Assembly (NCBI GenBank): GCA_022340465.1
Contig: JAJDNW010000030.1
Coordinates: forward strand, 22,564-86,563
Length of the DNA stretch: 64,000 nt
DNA from: Deltaproteobacteria bacterium
GTDB taxonomy: Bacteria; Desulfobacterota; Desulfobacteria; Desulfobacterales; B30-G6
Direction of reading: 5' to 3'
Shown: piece after piece, positions 43,073 through 52,178 of the stretch
How the letters are laid out: every line of letters begins with the position of its first letter
Numbering within the stretch: the stretch's first letter is position 1
The notes under the pieces: generated by a model
Seen by the model: only the letters and a program-made list of their open reading frames with translations
What the model was told of the DNA's origin: nothing
Databases searched by the model: none
Position numbers and translations under genes: made by a program

Positions 43073-45388
43073 GTGGCGCGTGAGCTGAAGGACACACGGG
43101 GAAAACGACGCGGTTGGTGGTGGAAGGTACCACTGGTGCTGCTGGCGCTATTGCTGGCCGGCCTGACGATCGCACTGCTGAACATCGATGCGATTGCGCG
43201 GGTCCAAATCAACAAAGCCCTGAACCACTACCTTGCGGCCGGCGGTGAAATTGCCGGTGTCGATATCGGGTTAATGGAGGGGCGTGTGTCCTTGGAGGGC
43301 CTTACCATCAACCCGCCACCGACCTACGGTGAGCGCCCCTTGCTGACATGGGATGCACTGACCGTGGATGTTGCCCCCCTGTCCATTTTAACCGGCAGGA
43401 TCGTCATCGAAACAATAGGGCTGAAAGGGTTGACGCTTAGCGTCGTGCGCGACAAGCAGGGGCGACTCAATCTGCTTCAGATCATGAACCCGGTCGCATC
43501 CAGCCCCGATCCAGGGGACGGTCAAAGCGTGTCGGACCCGCCATGGATACCGGCCGTTCAGGTCAATTCCGTCATCGTGGAGGATTTGTCCCTGCACCTG
43601 ATGGACCGGATGATGGATGAGAAATGGTCCGCCGGCCTGCATGTCGATTTGACCCTGAATGACCTGCAACTCGATGACCTCATTTCCCGGGACATCGGCG
43701 TGGGTCGCATCGATGTTACCGTAAGCGATCTTTCCGTGGATCAGCCGCCGGGGTTCAGCCGGGAGCCCCTGTTGGCGGCCGGTACGCTTGCATTGAGGGT
43801 AGACGACCTGGATCTCAAGCGATCCAACACGGTTGTTGTCAGCGAGATCGGCCTGGACACATTAACTGTCTCTGTAGAGCGCAATGCCAACCGTGAAGTC
43901 AACTTGCTCAAGCTGGTGAAATCCTGGCTGCCGGCTGCCGAGGGGCAGGCCGGGGGCGGAGGGTCGACTACTCCCGACGAGCAGGCAGATTCCGGATTGG
44001 CGCTGCCGACCGTGGTGGTGGATGAGATCGATCTCATGTCGATCAGCGCCCGTGTGCTGGACAGCATCGAGGGCCGTCCCTGGCAGGCCGGCTTCGAGGG
44101 GCTGGATATCCGGATCAAGGGTGCCGAGATCGGCGACATCGCGCGGCAGGCCGTCGCTCTGGCCTCTCTTGACCTGGACCTGCGAGGCGTTTCCGTGGAC
44201 CAGCCGCCGGGTTTCGACACCGGTAAACTGTTCAGCCTGGAACGACTCAGGGTCATCGCCGAAAAAGCGCACAATCCCGGCAAGGAACTGGTTATCGAGA
44301 GTGTTCATTTGCAGGGGGTGACGTCTTCCGTGACGATGCGGGCCGACGGCGTGAGCAACCTCCAGGTCGTCAGGAAGGCGCTCTTCGGCAGCGACGAGGC
44401 GGCGGACCGGCCCACGGCAGCTCCCTCCGAAAGTCGGGAACCCTCGCCGACAGCACCGATCCTGCCGGCGGTTCTATTCGGGAAAATCTCCCTGGACGGC
44501 GGCCCGGTGATATATCGGGACGAGGTGTTTGCCGAAGAACCGCTGACAGCCGCCTTGGAAAACATCCGGATGGAGGCCAAGGGATTGCGTCTGTTTTCCG
44601 ACAAGGCAGGCCTCGACCCGGCAGACGCGTCCCTGTCATTTGAATTGACGCAGCCCGGGAATCTGCCGACGGCGTATTTCGGCACCCTGGCAACGGTGGG
44701 GCCCCTGGGATACGGTGTTCCCATGGTAAACGCCCAGGTCCGCCTGGTGGGGCTCAAGCTGGACACATTGGGATCCCTGGTGCCGACCGCCACCCGTACG
44801 GCCCTGGGGGCCACCGGGCTTGACGCCGCCCTGGCCCTGGCAATGGATGCGGATTCGATCAATCTGAACGCTTCGGTACTGACCGACCACCAGATCCGCT
44901 ACGAAGGCATCGCCGTGCAAGGTCCTTTGGACAAGCCCGCTGTAAAAATCGGGCCGGTGATGACCGGCGTTTTCAGCCGGGTTTCCGACGGCCTGGTCAA
45001 CATGGGCAAAAGCGGTTTGAAATCCGGTGTCGATATTGCCGAGGGGGGGATCCAGGCTGCCAAAGAACTGGGTACCGGCGCCATCAAGGTTGGCGCGAAC
45101 CTGGGAAAAAACCTGTTCGAAACGGTTGCCGGCGTGGTGACCCTCGACAGCGAAAAAGTCAAAGAAGGCGCCTCAGGCACTACCAGGGGAACGATCGACC
45201 TGACGAAGGATTCGGTCGAGAACACCGGCAGGGCGGCCGGCGGCGGATTGAAAAACTCGGTATCCGATCTGAAAGGCGTGGAAAGGGTCAGGGCGTGGGA
45301 GCGGGACATCCCGGACCGTTACCGTACCACCATGCAACACGCGCAACGCGTGCTTGCCGAGATGCCTTATCCGCCGGTTACCGATTAG
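43073..45388 (+). CDS. AsmA/DUF748-like envelope protein
   Basis: This 771-residue protein has one N-terminal membrane anchor (WWWKVPLVLLALLLAGLTIALL, residues 14-35) and a large periplasmic part with repeated beta-rich units: 'VSVDQPPGF' occurs twice (near 220 and 375) and 'VVVDEIDLMSI/VNSVIVEDLSL' strands recur. Such proteins belong to the AsmA/DUF748 group, thought to move lipids between the membranes. The C-terminal 150 residues are rich in glycine, lysine and threonine with amphipathic repeats (GANLGKNLFETVAGVVTLDSEKVKEG). The start is GTG 43073, with GGAGG nine bases upstream. It overlaps the stop of the convergent acetoacetyl-CoA ligase by 11 bases. Confidence 0.8.
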   Translation: MARELKDTRGKRRGWWWKVPLVLLALLLAGLTIALLNIDAIARVQINKALNHYLAAGGEIAGVDIGLMEGRVSLEGLTINPPPTYGERPLLTWDALTVDVAPLSILTGRIVIETIGLKGLTLSVVRDKQGRLNLLQIMNPVASSPDPGDGQSVSDPPWIPAVQVNSVIVEDLSLHLMDRMMDEKWSAGLHVDLTLNDLQLDDLISRDIGVGRIDVTVSDLSVDQPPGFSREPLLAAGTLALRVDDLDLKRSNTVVVSEIGLDTLTVSVERNANREVNLLKLVKSWLPAAEGQAGGGGSTTPDEQADSGLALPTVVVDEIDLMSISARVLDSIEGRPWQAGFEGLDIRIKGAEIGDIARQAVALASLDLDLRGVSVDQPPGFDTGKLFSLERLRVIAEKAHNPGKELVIESVHLQGVTSSVTMRADGVSNLQVVRKALFGSDEAADRPTAAPSESREPSPTAPILPAVLFGKISLDGGPVIYRDEVFAEEPLTAALENIRMEAKGLRLFSDKAGLDPADASLSFELTQPGNLPTAYFGTLATVGPLGYGVPMVNAQVRLVGLKLDTLGSLVPTATRTALGATGLDAALALAMDADSINLNASVLTDHQIRYEGIAVQGPLDKPAVKIGPVMTGVFSRVSDGLVNMGKSGLKSGVDIAEGGIQAAKELGTGAIKVGANLGKNLFETVAGVVTLDSEKVKEGASGTTRGTIDLTKDSVENTGRAAGGGLKNSVSDLKGVERVRAWERDIPDRYRTTMQHAQRVLAEMPYPPVTD

Positions 45389-47366
45389 CGGGCTCCGGAT
45401 GAACCATGTTTACGAAGTAGTCCATGGCCTGCGGGTTGCCCATGGCGTCGACATTGACCGCTTTTTCCAGGGGAATGCCGGAGAGAATTTTCTTAACCGG
45501 CACTTCCAGTTTCTTTCCGTTTAACGTCACCGGCACTTCGTCGATAGCGTAAATACCGTCCGGTACATGCCGCGGCGAAAGAGTTGTGCGGATTTTCTGT
45601 TTGATTTTATGCTCGAGCGCGTCATCCAGGCGATGACCGGGCAACAGGACCACGAACAAAAGCATGCGGTAATCTCCTTTTTCGGGTGTGTATCCGACAA
45701 CGAGACTGTCGACCACCTCCGCGAGCTCATCCACCGCTGCGTATATTTCGCTGCTGCCCATTCTGACGCCGAAACGATTGATGGTCGAATCCGACCGGCC
45801 GAGAATGACGCCGCCGCCTTCTTTTGTGAACTTCACCCAGTCGCCGTGTCGCCACTTGCCCGGATACATGCCAAAGTAGCTTTCCTGGTAGCGCCGGTCA
45901 TCGGCATCGTTCCAGAGGTACAAGGGCATGGAGGGCATGGGCTCGGTGATGACCAGTTCTCCGACTTCACCGGTGAGCGCATTGCCCTGCGGGTCGAACG
46001 CCTGGGCATTTACCCCGAGGCAGCGGCACTGAAGTTCCCCGGCTTTGACCGGCAGGAGCGGACAAGACCCCAAAAAGCCCGAACACGGATCGGTCCCGCC
46101 GCTGACCGAACCCAGCAGAACATCGGATTTAACCTTGTCGTAGACCCAGCGAAATCCTTCCGGCGAAAGCGGTGACCCTGTCGAGCCCACCGTGCGCAGG
46201 TGTGAAAGATCGAAATCGCGGCCGGGTTCCATCCCGCCGTTCATGCAGGCGGTAATATAAGCCGCACTGGTACCGAAAATGGACATTTTCGATTTTTCGG
46301 CAAAATCCCAAAGCACATTCATGCCCGGATAGCCGGGGTTGCCGTCGTAAAGCAGGGACGTGGCGCCGGTGAGCAGCCCCCCCTGCATGATATTCCACAT
46401 GACCCAGCCCGTGGTGCTGAACCAGAAAAAGCGGTCGGCCGGTTTGAGGTCCACATGCAGTTGTAAAAACTTGTAAAATTCCAGCAGAATGCCGCCATGG
46501 CCGTGCACGAGGGGTTTGGGCAGGCCGGTGGTGCCGGAGGAATAAACCACCCAGAGGGGATGGTCGAAGGGCACCTGCTCAAATTCCAGGCCGGCCGGCG
46601 TACGCATGAGGTCCTGCCAAAGGACGGCGTTTGTCAGGTTTCCCGCCCTGGCGCCAAGATCGAGGTAGGGGACCAGTACGGTGGCCTCGAGCGAAGTCAG
46701 GGCTTCCTGCAACTGCCGGTTTTCTCTGCTGCGGTCGAAGGCCTTGCCGCCGTACTGATAGCCGTCAACCACGAAAAGGGCTTTGGGTCCTATCTGCTTG
46801 AAGCGGTCGGTGATGCTGCGCATGCCGAAGTCCGGGGAGCAGGACGACCAGACGGCACCGATGCCGGCACAGGCGAGAAAAGCGATGATGGTCTGCGGGA
46901 TGTTGGGCATCAACGAAACCACCCGATCCCCTCTCGCAACACCCAGGCGGCGCAATCCATGGGCAACCGAGGCCACCTGACCATGGAGTTCATTCCAGGA
47001 AATTTTCGTGAGGGGCTGTGTTTCGGATTGAAAAATCAAGGCCGGCCTTTTCGCGGACATATTGCGAAACACGTGTTCCGCGTAGTTGAGCTCCGCACCC
47101 GCAAACCACTCGGCACGGGGCATTTTTCGTTCCGCCAGCACCTGCGTGTAAGGCTTGGAGGCTTTGATTCGAAAATATTCCCACAGGGACTGCCAGAAAT
47201 CTTCAATTTCCTTCACCGACCAGTGCCACAGCTGATCATACCTGTCGAAGCTTAACCCTTTTGTCCGTTTCAGCCACCGCAGGTAAGCGGTGATGTTGGC
47301 CGCGTCTATGGTTTCCCGGTCCGGTTTCCAGAGGACGGCGCTTTCATTGCCGGATCCTGATGCCAT
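45378..47366 (-). CDS. Acetoacetate-CoA ligase
   Basis: This 662-residue AMP-forming ligase activates acetoacetate to acetoacetyl-CoA. The N-terminal ACAS_N domain is visible (SVKEIEDFWQSLWEYFRIKAS near 48), then the P-loop VYSSGTTGLPKPLVHGHGG near 278. The adenylate motif YLWNDADDRRYQESYFGMYPGKWRHGDW near 485-512 and the C-terminal lysine region TLNGKKLEVPVKKIL near 625 agree with acetoacetyl-CoA synthetase rather than acetyl-CoA synthetase. It would feed ketone-body or polyhydroxybutyrate breakdown products into the thiolase step. ATG 47366 has GGAGA upstream. It is transcribed opposite to the fatty-acid operon, converging on its 3' end. Confidence 0.9.
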   Translation of the reverse strand: MASGSGNESAVLWKPDRETIDAANITAYLRWLKRTKGLSFDRYDQLWHWSVKEIEDFWQSLWEYFRIKASKPYTQVLAERKMPRAEWFAGAELNYAEHVFRNMSAKRPALIFQSETQPLTKISWNELHGQVASVAHGLRRLGVARGDRVVSLMPNIPQTIIAFLACAGIGAVWSSCSPDFGMRSITDRFKQIGPKALFVVDGYQYGGKAFDRSRENRQLQEALTSLEATVLVPYLDLGARAGNLTNAVLWQDLMRTPAGLEFEQVPFDHPLWVVYSSGTTGLPKPLVHGHGGILLEFYKFLQLHVDLKPADRFFWFSTTGWVMWNIMQGGLLTGATSLLYDGNPGYPGMNVLWDFAEKSKMSIFGTSAAYITACMNGGMEPGRDFDLSHLRTVGSTGSPLSPEGFRWVYDKVKSDVLLGSVSGGTDPCSGFLGSCPLLPVKAGELQCRCLGVNAQAFDPQGNALTGEVGELVITEPMPSMPLYLWNDADDRRYQESYFGMYPGKWRHGDWVKFTKEGGGVILGRSDSTINRFGVRMGSSEIYAAVDELAEVVDSLVVGYTPEKGDYRMLLFVVLLPGHRLDDALEHKIKQKIRTTLSPRHVPDGIYAIDEVPVTLNGKKLEVPVKKILSGIPLEKAVNVDAMGNPQAMDYFVNMVHPEPANR

Positions 47367-47527
47367 GGTCTTTCTCCATTTTGTCCGTGCAGGCGTTTTT
47401 CAAGATGCTTCAGGCAGATATCAATAATGCCGGCATAATTCAACCGGTCTTAATCAGCCACGGAATTATGACTGTCCCCGAACGGTGTCGGAACAGATTT
47501 GTCCGCTTTGGGTTCGTTTTCCCCGTG

Positions 47528-48868
47528 CTAATTGCCAATAGGTATTTTTAATAAAATCTTGGTGCCCAGTCCCGGTGCCGATTCGATGTTCATGAACCCC
47601 TTCAGAAGATTGATCCGTTCCTGCATGCTGCGCAGTCCCAGCTTTTTCTCTTTGGTGAGATTAGCCAGGCGTTGCTGCACATCGAAGCCTTTGCCGTCGT
47701 CGTGAATCCGCAATAGAATGTTTTTTCCGGAAACGACAAGCCGTACCTTTATCAACGATGCGTCGGCGTGTTTTTTTACGTTCAAGAGGCCTTCCTGCAC
47801 GAGCCGATAAAGGTTTATGGTGGTGAAATCATCCAGGTTGATTTTTTCAAAACCGGCGGCCTTAAAATCAACCGAAATCAAATTCAGCTTCGTATAGTCA
47901 TCACAGTAAGTTTGGATCGTGTCCACGATTCCGAATTGATTCAGACCGGCCGGACGGAGCTCATAGGCAAGTTCCCGCACGGAAGAGATCGTCGCTGATA
48001 AAATATCCGAAACCTTTTTTAAGCCCTTTTTCAATTCTGCATCATCCGTATACCGGCCACCCAACAGGTGTTCACATTGCATGTTTGCGGCGGTCAGTTC
48101 CTGAGCAAAACTGTCGTGCAGTTCCCTTGCTATCATCAAGCGTTCGACTTCTTGCGATTCCATCAATTTTTGATTGAGGTTACGAATCTCCTCAGAGGCT
48201 TGTTGGTGAGCTTTAATCTCCAGTTGCAACTCCCTATAGGCATCCTCGATTTCTTCGGTTCGTTCACGAACTTTGATTTCAAGCATACTGCGCGATTCCC
48301 GCAGGGAATCTTCAGACCGCTTGCGCCGGGAAATATCGGTGACAGCGATCAACAGGATGGTGTCATCGCTCTCTTGATCCTGGCTCACATTGGTTGCCAG
48401 GTGGGCGTACATCACAGAGCCGTCCTTTCGTTTTAGCCTCAATTCGCATGCCTGTGGGTTACATGTCTCATAGACCCTTTTGCAATGATCAGAGAATGTG
48501 TGCCGATCATCCGGCGTAACAATGGGGGAGAATCCTTTGTGAAGCAGGGATCTTCTGGTGTACCCTAAGAGATCCGCTCCGCCGAGGTTGACCTCGGTGA
48601 TGAGACCCATGCTGTTTATGGAAAAATATCCAACGGGCGCATAATCAAACAGCTCATAATATTTGTCTCGGGATCGCTGCAGTTCGGATTGCGCCCGGCG
48701 CAATTCTTCATTCTGAAGTTCGAGCTCGGCCTGATGAATCTTCAACCCCTCGATCAACTTTTGGACATCATCAGCTGAAATGCTTTCGATATCTTTCGGG
48801 ACCGCATCTAACCGCTGCCGCGAGCGGGGAGCCGCAACTTTTTTAGGTTTATGGGTGTCTTTTTTCAT
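47528..48868 (-). CDS. PAS-domain sensor histidine kinase, NarX/DegS-like (orphan)
   Basis: This 446-residue cytosolic kinase has a helical N-terminal part (about 30-75), one PAS domain (about 75-195, with KYYELFDYAPVGYFSIN and KRKDGSVMYAH), a coiled coil (about 200-245), a HisKA_3 dimerisation box (MIARELHDSFAQEL near 250, histidine phosphorylated) and a HATPase_c domain (NLYRLVQEGLLNVKKHADAS, DDGKGFD, LGLRSMQER). This is the layout of kinases that phosphorylate NarL/LuxR-type regulators. No response regulator is adjacent, so the partner is elsewhere. There is no membrane segment or cysteine-rich sensor, hence a cytoplasmic signal. The ATG at 48868 is chosen over a TTG at 48937. Confidence 0.88.
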   Translation of the reverse strand: MKKDTHKPKKVAAPRSRQRLDAVPKDIESISADDVQKLIEGLKIHQAELELQNEELRRAQSELQRSRDKYYELFDYAPVGYFSINSMGLITEVNLGGADLLGYTRRSLLHKGFSPIVTPDDRHTFSDHCKRVYETCNPQACELRLKRKDGSVMYAHLATNVSQDQESDDTILLIAVTDISRRKRSEDSLRESRSMLEIKVRERTEEIEDAYRELQLEIKAHQQASEEIRNLNQKLMESQEVERLMIARELHDSFAQELTAANMQCEHLLGGRYTDDAELKKGLKKVSDILSATISSVRELAYELRPAGLNQFGIVDTIQTYCDDYTKLNLISVDFKAAGFEKINLDDFTTINLYRLVQEGLLNVKKHADASLIKVRLVVSGKNILLRIHDDGKGFDVQQRLANLTKEKKLGLRSMQERINLLKGFMNIESAPGLGTKILLKIPIGN

Positions 48869-49057
48869 GGTTCCCGATGTGTTTGGATTTATGCTCGATC
48901 TCAAAATTTTCAACTGCCGGTGTGATGGGATATTCAAGCATGACGATAAAAAAATCGGATCTATAACCCAAAATAGGGCACAGCGATTGCCGAGGAATAA
49001 TACCGCCCCTCGGCCGGCAGGCTTTTACCTTGTTATTGGTTATAGGGTCAAAAAAAA

Positions 49058-49123
49058 TTAAAAAAGCCCCCATCCGGGCTTCGGGATGCCGCCGGATGAA
49101 GGCTTAATCTGGTTTGATTTCAT
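49058..49123 (-). CDS. Putative 21-residue peptide inside a self-contained short transcript
   Basis: A short minus-strand ORF, ATG at 49123 to TAA at 49058, encodes a glycine/proline-rich peptide (starts MKSNQIKPSSGG, ends PGWGLF). A strong Shine-Dalgarno, AGGAGG, precedes the ATG by 4 bases. It has its own promoter (49203-49175) and its stop codon lies within the T-run of the intrinsic terminator overlapping the ORF (49064-49105). The resulting RNA would be only about 120 nt. The peptide matches no family I know. Alternatives are a small regulatory RNA whose ORF is incidental, or a leader peptide in an attenuator ahead of the histidine kinase gene. Confidence 0.5.
   Translation of the reverse strand: MKSNQIKPSSGGIPKPGWGLF
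49064..49105 (-). terminator. Intrinsic terminator overlapping the 21-residue ORF
   Basis: On the minus strand, the arm pairs 49092-49105 with 49064-49077: CCGGATG/CATCCGG (7 bp) and GGCTT/AAGCC (5 bp), separated by a 2x2 mismatch. A T-rich stretch (49063-49051) follows directly. This is a strong leftward intrinsic terminator; the plus direction has no comparable U-run. Confidence 0.7.
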
Positions 49124-49174
49124 AATCCCTCCTAAACTTAAAAAGCTTGAGGGCAATGTTTGATCAATACTTAT

Positions 49175-49203
49175 TTTATATGTAATTCTGGATGAAAAAA
49201 CAA
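49175..49203 (-). promoter_or_regulatory. Sigma-70-type promoter for the short transcript
   Basis: On the minus strand TTGTTT (49203-49198) and TATAAA (49180-49175) are separated by exactly 17 bases. The predicted start near 49168 lies 45 bases before the ATG of the 21-residue ORF. Confidence 0.55.
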
Positions 49204-49233
49204 GAAGAAATTCAGATCTTATAGGGTAATATC

Positions 49234-49509
49234 TTAAACGGAAATCTCCAGATTGAAAAAATAAATCTGAGCTATTTCACGCAGTAGAAGATAGAAGGCC
49301 ATCGCATCGGGCCATTGTGCCGTTATATTGCCGATAATTAAATTATTGCCGCTATGACCGGTTTGTGTGGTAACGATATAGTACAAACCGGTCCCCCCTG
49401 CAATTGCTACCAGAGGTGATGGCATTTTTTGGATATATCGTTTAGAGATAAAAATAATTATTATGGTGGATATTCCGAAGCGAAAGGCAAAGCCAGCCAT
49501 AATTGACAT
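49234..49509 (-). pseudogene. SulP-family anion transporter fragment
   Basis: This 91-codon open frame on the minus strand reads like an internal part of SulP permeases: FGISTIIIIFISKR, then PSPLVAIAGGTGLYY, close to the family's 'PAPLVALVVGTLL' helix. A segment (GNITAQWPDAMAF) follows that recalls 'GxIPxxLPxxxxP'. Both ends of a real SulP (N-terminal helices, C-terminal STAS domain) are missing, and the frame has no ribosome site. I treat it as a decayed gene. The local DNA is AT-richer than its surroundings. It could also be an unrelated small membrane protein. Confidence 0.45.
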
Positions 49510-49531
49510 AATTTGTCATTTTCGTTATACA
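49503..49531 (+). promoter_or_regulatory. Promoter of the second nitronate-monooxygenase-like gene
   Basis: TTGACA (49503-49508) and TATACA (49526-49531) are spaced by 17 bases, and AAAGGAGG follows before the ATG at 49569. A small inverted repeat, TGACA/TGTCA (49504-49518), overlaps the -35 box and could bind a repressor. Confidence 0.65.
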
Positions 49532-49568
49532 TCCTGAGATCTCACCTTAACTAAAGGAGGTAACCTCA

Positions 49569-50462
49569 ATGTCACAAATACTCGAAATCCTGGGTTGTAA
49601 GTACCCCATCATCCAAGGGCCCATCGGCGCACTGAACGATCCAAAAATGGTGGCAGCCGTGTCCGAGGCAGGAGCCTTCGGCTTAATTGCCCTGGGATAC
49701 GCGACAGACATGGAATCGGTGAAAACCGCTGTTGCCCAGGTGAAGGACCTTACGGATAAACCCTTTGGGGCAAACCTCATGATCGCTATGAACCCAAACA
49801 ACGAGGCTATCCTGGACATTTTGGCCGAAGCCGGGGTAAAGGTCGTGACCACCTCGGCTGGCTCTCCTAAACGCCTCTATCCTAAGATCAAAGAACTCGG
49901 CATGAAGGGTTTTCACGTTGCCCTGTCGGCACCTTTGGCAGTCAAGGCCGCGAATGCGGGGGTAGATGCAGTTGTCGTCTCCGGCACCGAATCCGGAGGC
50001 CTGCGCACTACCGGACCTGAGTCTACGAACATGATCCTGATTCCCTCGGTCTGCGACATGGTCGATGTGCCCGTGGTGGCTGCCGGCGGGATTTGCGAAC
50101 GTCGGGGATACCGGGCAGCTTTGGCCTTGGGAGCTCAGGGCGTGCAGGTTGGGACTGCATTTCTCGCCTCCGAGGAAAGCCCCGCTTCCCAAGCTTGGAA
50201 GGAAGCCATCCTAGGGTGCGGAGACGCCGGGACCACGCGTCTGCCAGTGGGTGGTATGAGCATGCGGACCATTATCAATCCAAAATTGAATGAACTTTTA
50301 GCCTCAGGCGCAGATATGAACCAAGAATACAACCTGATGAACGCGCCCCAGGCTTGGCAGGATGGAGATTTTGATCTGTTTCCGGCCGGGGCCGGCCAGG
50401 TCAGTGCCCTGATCAAGGAAATAAAACCCATCAAGGACATTATTGCGGAGATGGTTGCCTGA
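49569..50462 (+). CDS. Nitronate monooxygenase-family FMN protein lacking the usual histidine
   Basis: This 297-residue TIM-barrel flavoprotein of the same family as the gene at 39143 opens with ILGCKYPIIQGPIGALN. Here the segment that normally reads GxEAGGH reads GTESGGLRTTG, so the catalytic histidine is a leucine. The FMN phosphate site is intact (VVAAGGICERRG and ALGAQGVQVGTAFL near 178-203). This suggests an FMN carrier or an enoyl reductase (FabK-like) rather than a nitronate oxidase. An excellent AAAGGAGG site precedes the ATG, and a strong promoter lies just upstream, so it is transcribed as a single gene. Confidence 0.85.
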   Translation: MSQILEILGCKYPIIQGPIGALNDPKMVAAVSEAGAFGLIALGYATDMESVKTAVAQVKDLTDKPFGANLMIAMNPNNEAILDILAEAGVKVVTTSAGSPKRLYPKIKELGMKGFHVALSAPLAVKAANAGVDAVVVSGTESGGLRTTGPESTNMILIPSVCDMVDVPVVAAGGICERRGYRAALALGAQGVQVGTAFLASEESPASQAWKEAILGCGDAGTTRLPVGGMSMRTIINPKLNELLASGADMNQEYNLMNAPQAWQDGDFDLFPAGAGQVSALIKEIKPIKDIIAEMVA

Positions 50463-50640
50463 AAATCCGATCATGGATCATTCCAATAGACTTTCAACCC
50501 TATTCTTCGTGTCCTTTGTGTCTTGGGGGTTCAATCGCACTTGCTCAATGCATCCAACCGCTTGCGATCCCTGCAGGGTAAAATTATTCTCTGGGCCGTC
50601 CGTGCCTCGAGCGCAGCGGGCGGTGAGATAGACGATGCCC

Positions 50641-52020
50641 TTAAGGTTGACCGGATTCCCTTAGGCCATACTGCTGTTTGATGCGTTCAAGCTCGGGTTC
50701 GAGTTGTTCAACGAGGGATGGCCCTCGTGGTGTAGGAAAAAGGTTGTGCAGTTCCCGCGGGTCGTTGGCAAGATCGTAGATTTCCGGCTCCCGGCAGCAT
50801 TCCCACACGATGTATTTGTAGGTTTCGGTCCTCAATGCCTTGTGGGGCGGTACCCGGCCGCCAAAGGGAAAGTCGCGGAACAGCTCGTACACCCAACTGC
50901 TGCGACCCGGTGCATGGCGATCCTTCAGTATGCCTGCGAAGCTTTGGCCCTGCATGGATGCGGGTACGGGTACGCCGGCTATTTCGAGCAGGGTGGGCGC
51001 GAGGTCGATATTGAGGACCATCTGGCGGGCGCGCCGGCCGGGTTCGGGTATCAGATAGCGGGGGGCGCGAACGATATAGGGAATCCTGATGGATTCCTCG
51101 TACGGGTAGTGCTTGGCGTACAGCCGGTGTTCTCCCCAGATGTAGCCGTTGTCGCCGGCATAGACGATGACGGTGCTGTCCAGCAGGTCATTCTGCTCCA
51201 GAACCGTGATGAGGCGCCCCAGTTGTTCGTCCACCGAAACAAGGCATTCGTGGTAGCGCCGGTAGACGGCGTGCATGTTGCCCATGGTCCCTTCGAGCCA
51301 GTTGAGGCCGGTCCAGGTGTTGTATTTGTCCGATTCCGGCGCGAGGTGGCTCAGGTCGGCCTTGCGGTATCTGCCCTTCAGGTGAGCGGGCGGTTTCCAG
51401 TCATGGTGCACGGCCTTGTGTGACAGGTAGAGGCAAAAAGGGCCCTTTCTTTCGGCACGGACGAAATCGATGGCATAGTCCGTCAGCTCTTCGGTGATGT
51501 ACGCTTTCCGGTTGGGAGTGAGCCGGTGGTTCACGTAGATGGGGCAATTGTAGTAGTCGCCCTGGCCGTCTTTTTTGGTGAAGGAGACGAAAAGATCGAC
51601 ACCCGGCAGGCCGGGCAGCCTCCCGCCCGGCATGTGCCATTTTCCGATGAAGGCGGTGGCGTAGCCCGCCTTTTTCAAGTGTTCGAGAAAGGTGATGTTT
51701 TTTTCAGGGTTCCAGCGGCTGAAGTTGTTGCGCACACCGTGGGCCGAGGCATACTGGCCGGTGAGGAAACTGGCGCGACTCGGGCTGCACAGGGAAGTGG
51801 TGACAAAGGCGTTTTCGAACAGGACACCTTCCCGGGCCAGGCGGTCCATGTTCGGCGTCTCCACAAAAGGGTGACCCATCACTCCCAGGGCGTCCCAGCG
51901 ATGGTCGTCGGTGAGTATGAAGACGATGTTGGGCTTTTTTTCGGCAGCTACTAGGGGCAGCGCCGAAGCGATGACCAGAAGGATGACGAAGAAAAGATAT
52001 CGCAATATTGACGCCTGCAT
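50641..52020 (-). CDS. Secreted sulfatase (Cys-type formylglycine)
   Basis: This roughly 459-residue arylsulfatase-family enzyme starts with a signal peptide (LRYLFFVILLVIASALPLVAAEKK), so it is exported. The active-site motif CSPSRASFLTG (cysteine near residue 78) is the C-x-P-x-R site oxidised to formylglycine. The metal-binding DDHRWD pattern near 40, GKWHMPGG near 129 and YAGDNGYIWGEH near 287 agree with the family. The substrate could be a sulfated polysaccharide or aryl sulfate. A maturase is not visible in the window. The ATG at 52020 is preferred over ATG 52050, which lies inside a dispersed repeat. It ends the leftward series of genes from the glycyl-radical locus. Confidence 0.9.
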   Translation of the reverse strand: MQASILRYLFFVILLVIASALPLVAAEKKPNIVFILTDDHRWDALGVMGHPFVETPNMDRLAREGVLFENAFVTTSLCSPSRASFLTGQYASAHGVRNNFSRWNPEKNITFLEHLKKAGYATAFIGKWHMPGGRLPGLPGVDLFVSFTKKDGQGDYYNCPIYVNHRLTPNRKAYITEELTDYAIDFVRAERKGPFCLYLSHKAVHHDWKPPAHLKGRYRKADLSHLAPESDKYNTWTGLNWLEGTMGNMHAVYRRYHECLVSVDEQLGRLITVLEQNDLLDSTVIVYAGDNGYIWGEHRLYAKHYPYEESIRIPYIVRAPRYLIPEPGRRARQMVLNIDLAPTLLEIAGVPVPASMQGQSFAGILKDRHAPGRSSWVYELFRDFPFGGRVPPHKALRTETYKYIVWECCREPEIYDLANDPRELHNLFPTPRGPSLVEQLEPELERIKQQYGLRESGQP

Positions 52021-52044
52021 TGAAAACCTGTTCGGGATGCGTAC

Positions 52045-52110
52045 AATCATAATTGATAGAATTCCTTGCGGTGAAGATTCCCCTTAAACTTGCTGCGGGG
52101 AGTGTTCAAT
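52045..52110. repeat. 66-bp dispersed repeat, copy 2
   Basis: This copy matches 7605-7670 at 64 of 66 positions. It sits at the 5' edge of the sulfatase gene, and the alternative sulfatase ATG (52050) is part of the repeat. Confidence 0.7.
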
Positions 52111-52178
52111 ACAGGCCGAAAGTTTTATGTGTTATAGCGACGCAGTCGCGTTTCATAAAAGCGTGGTACACGCTTTTA

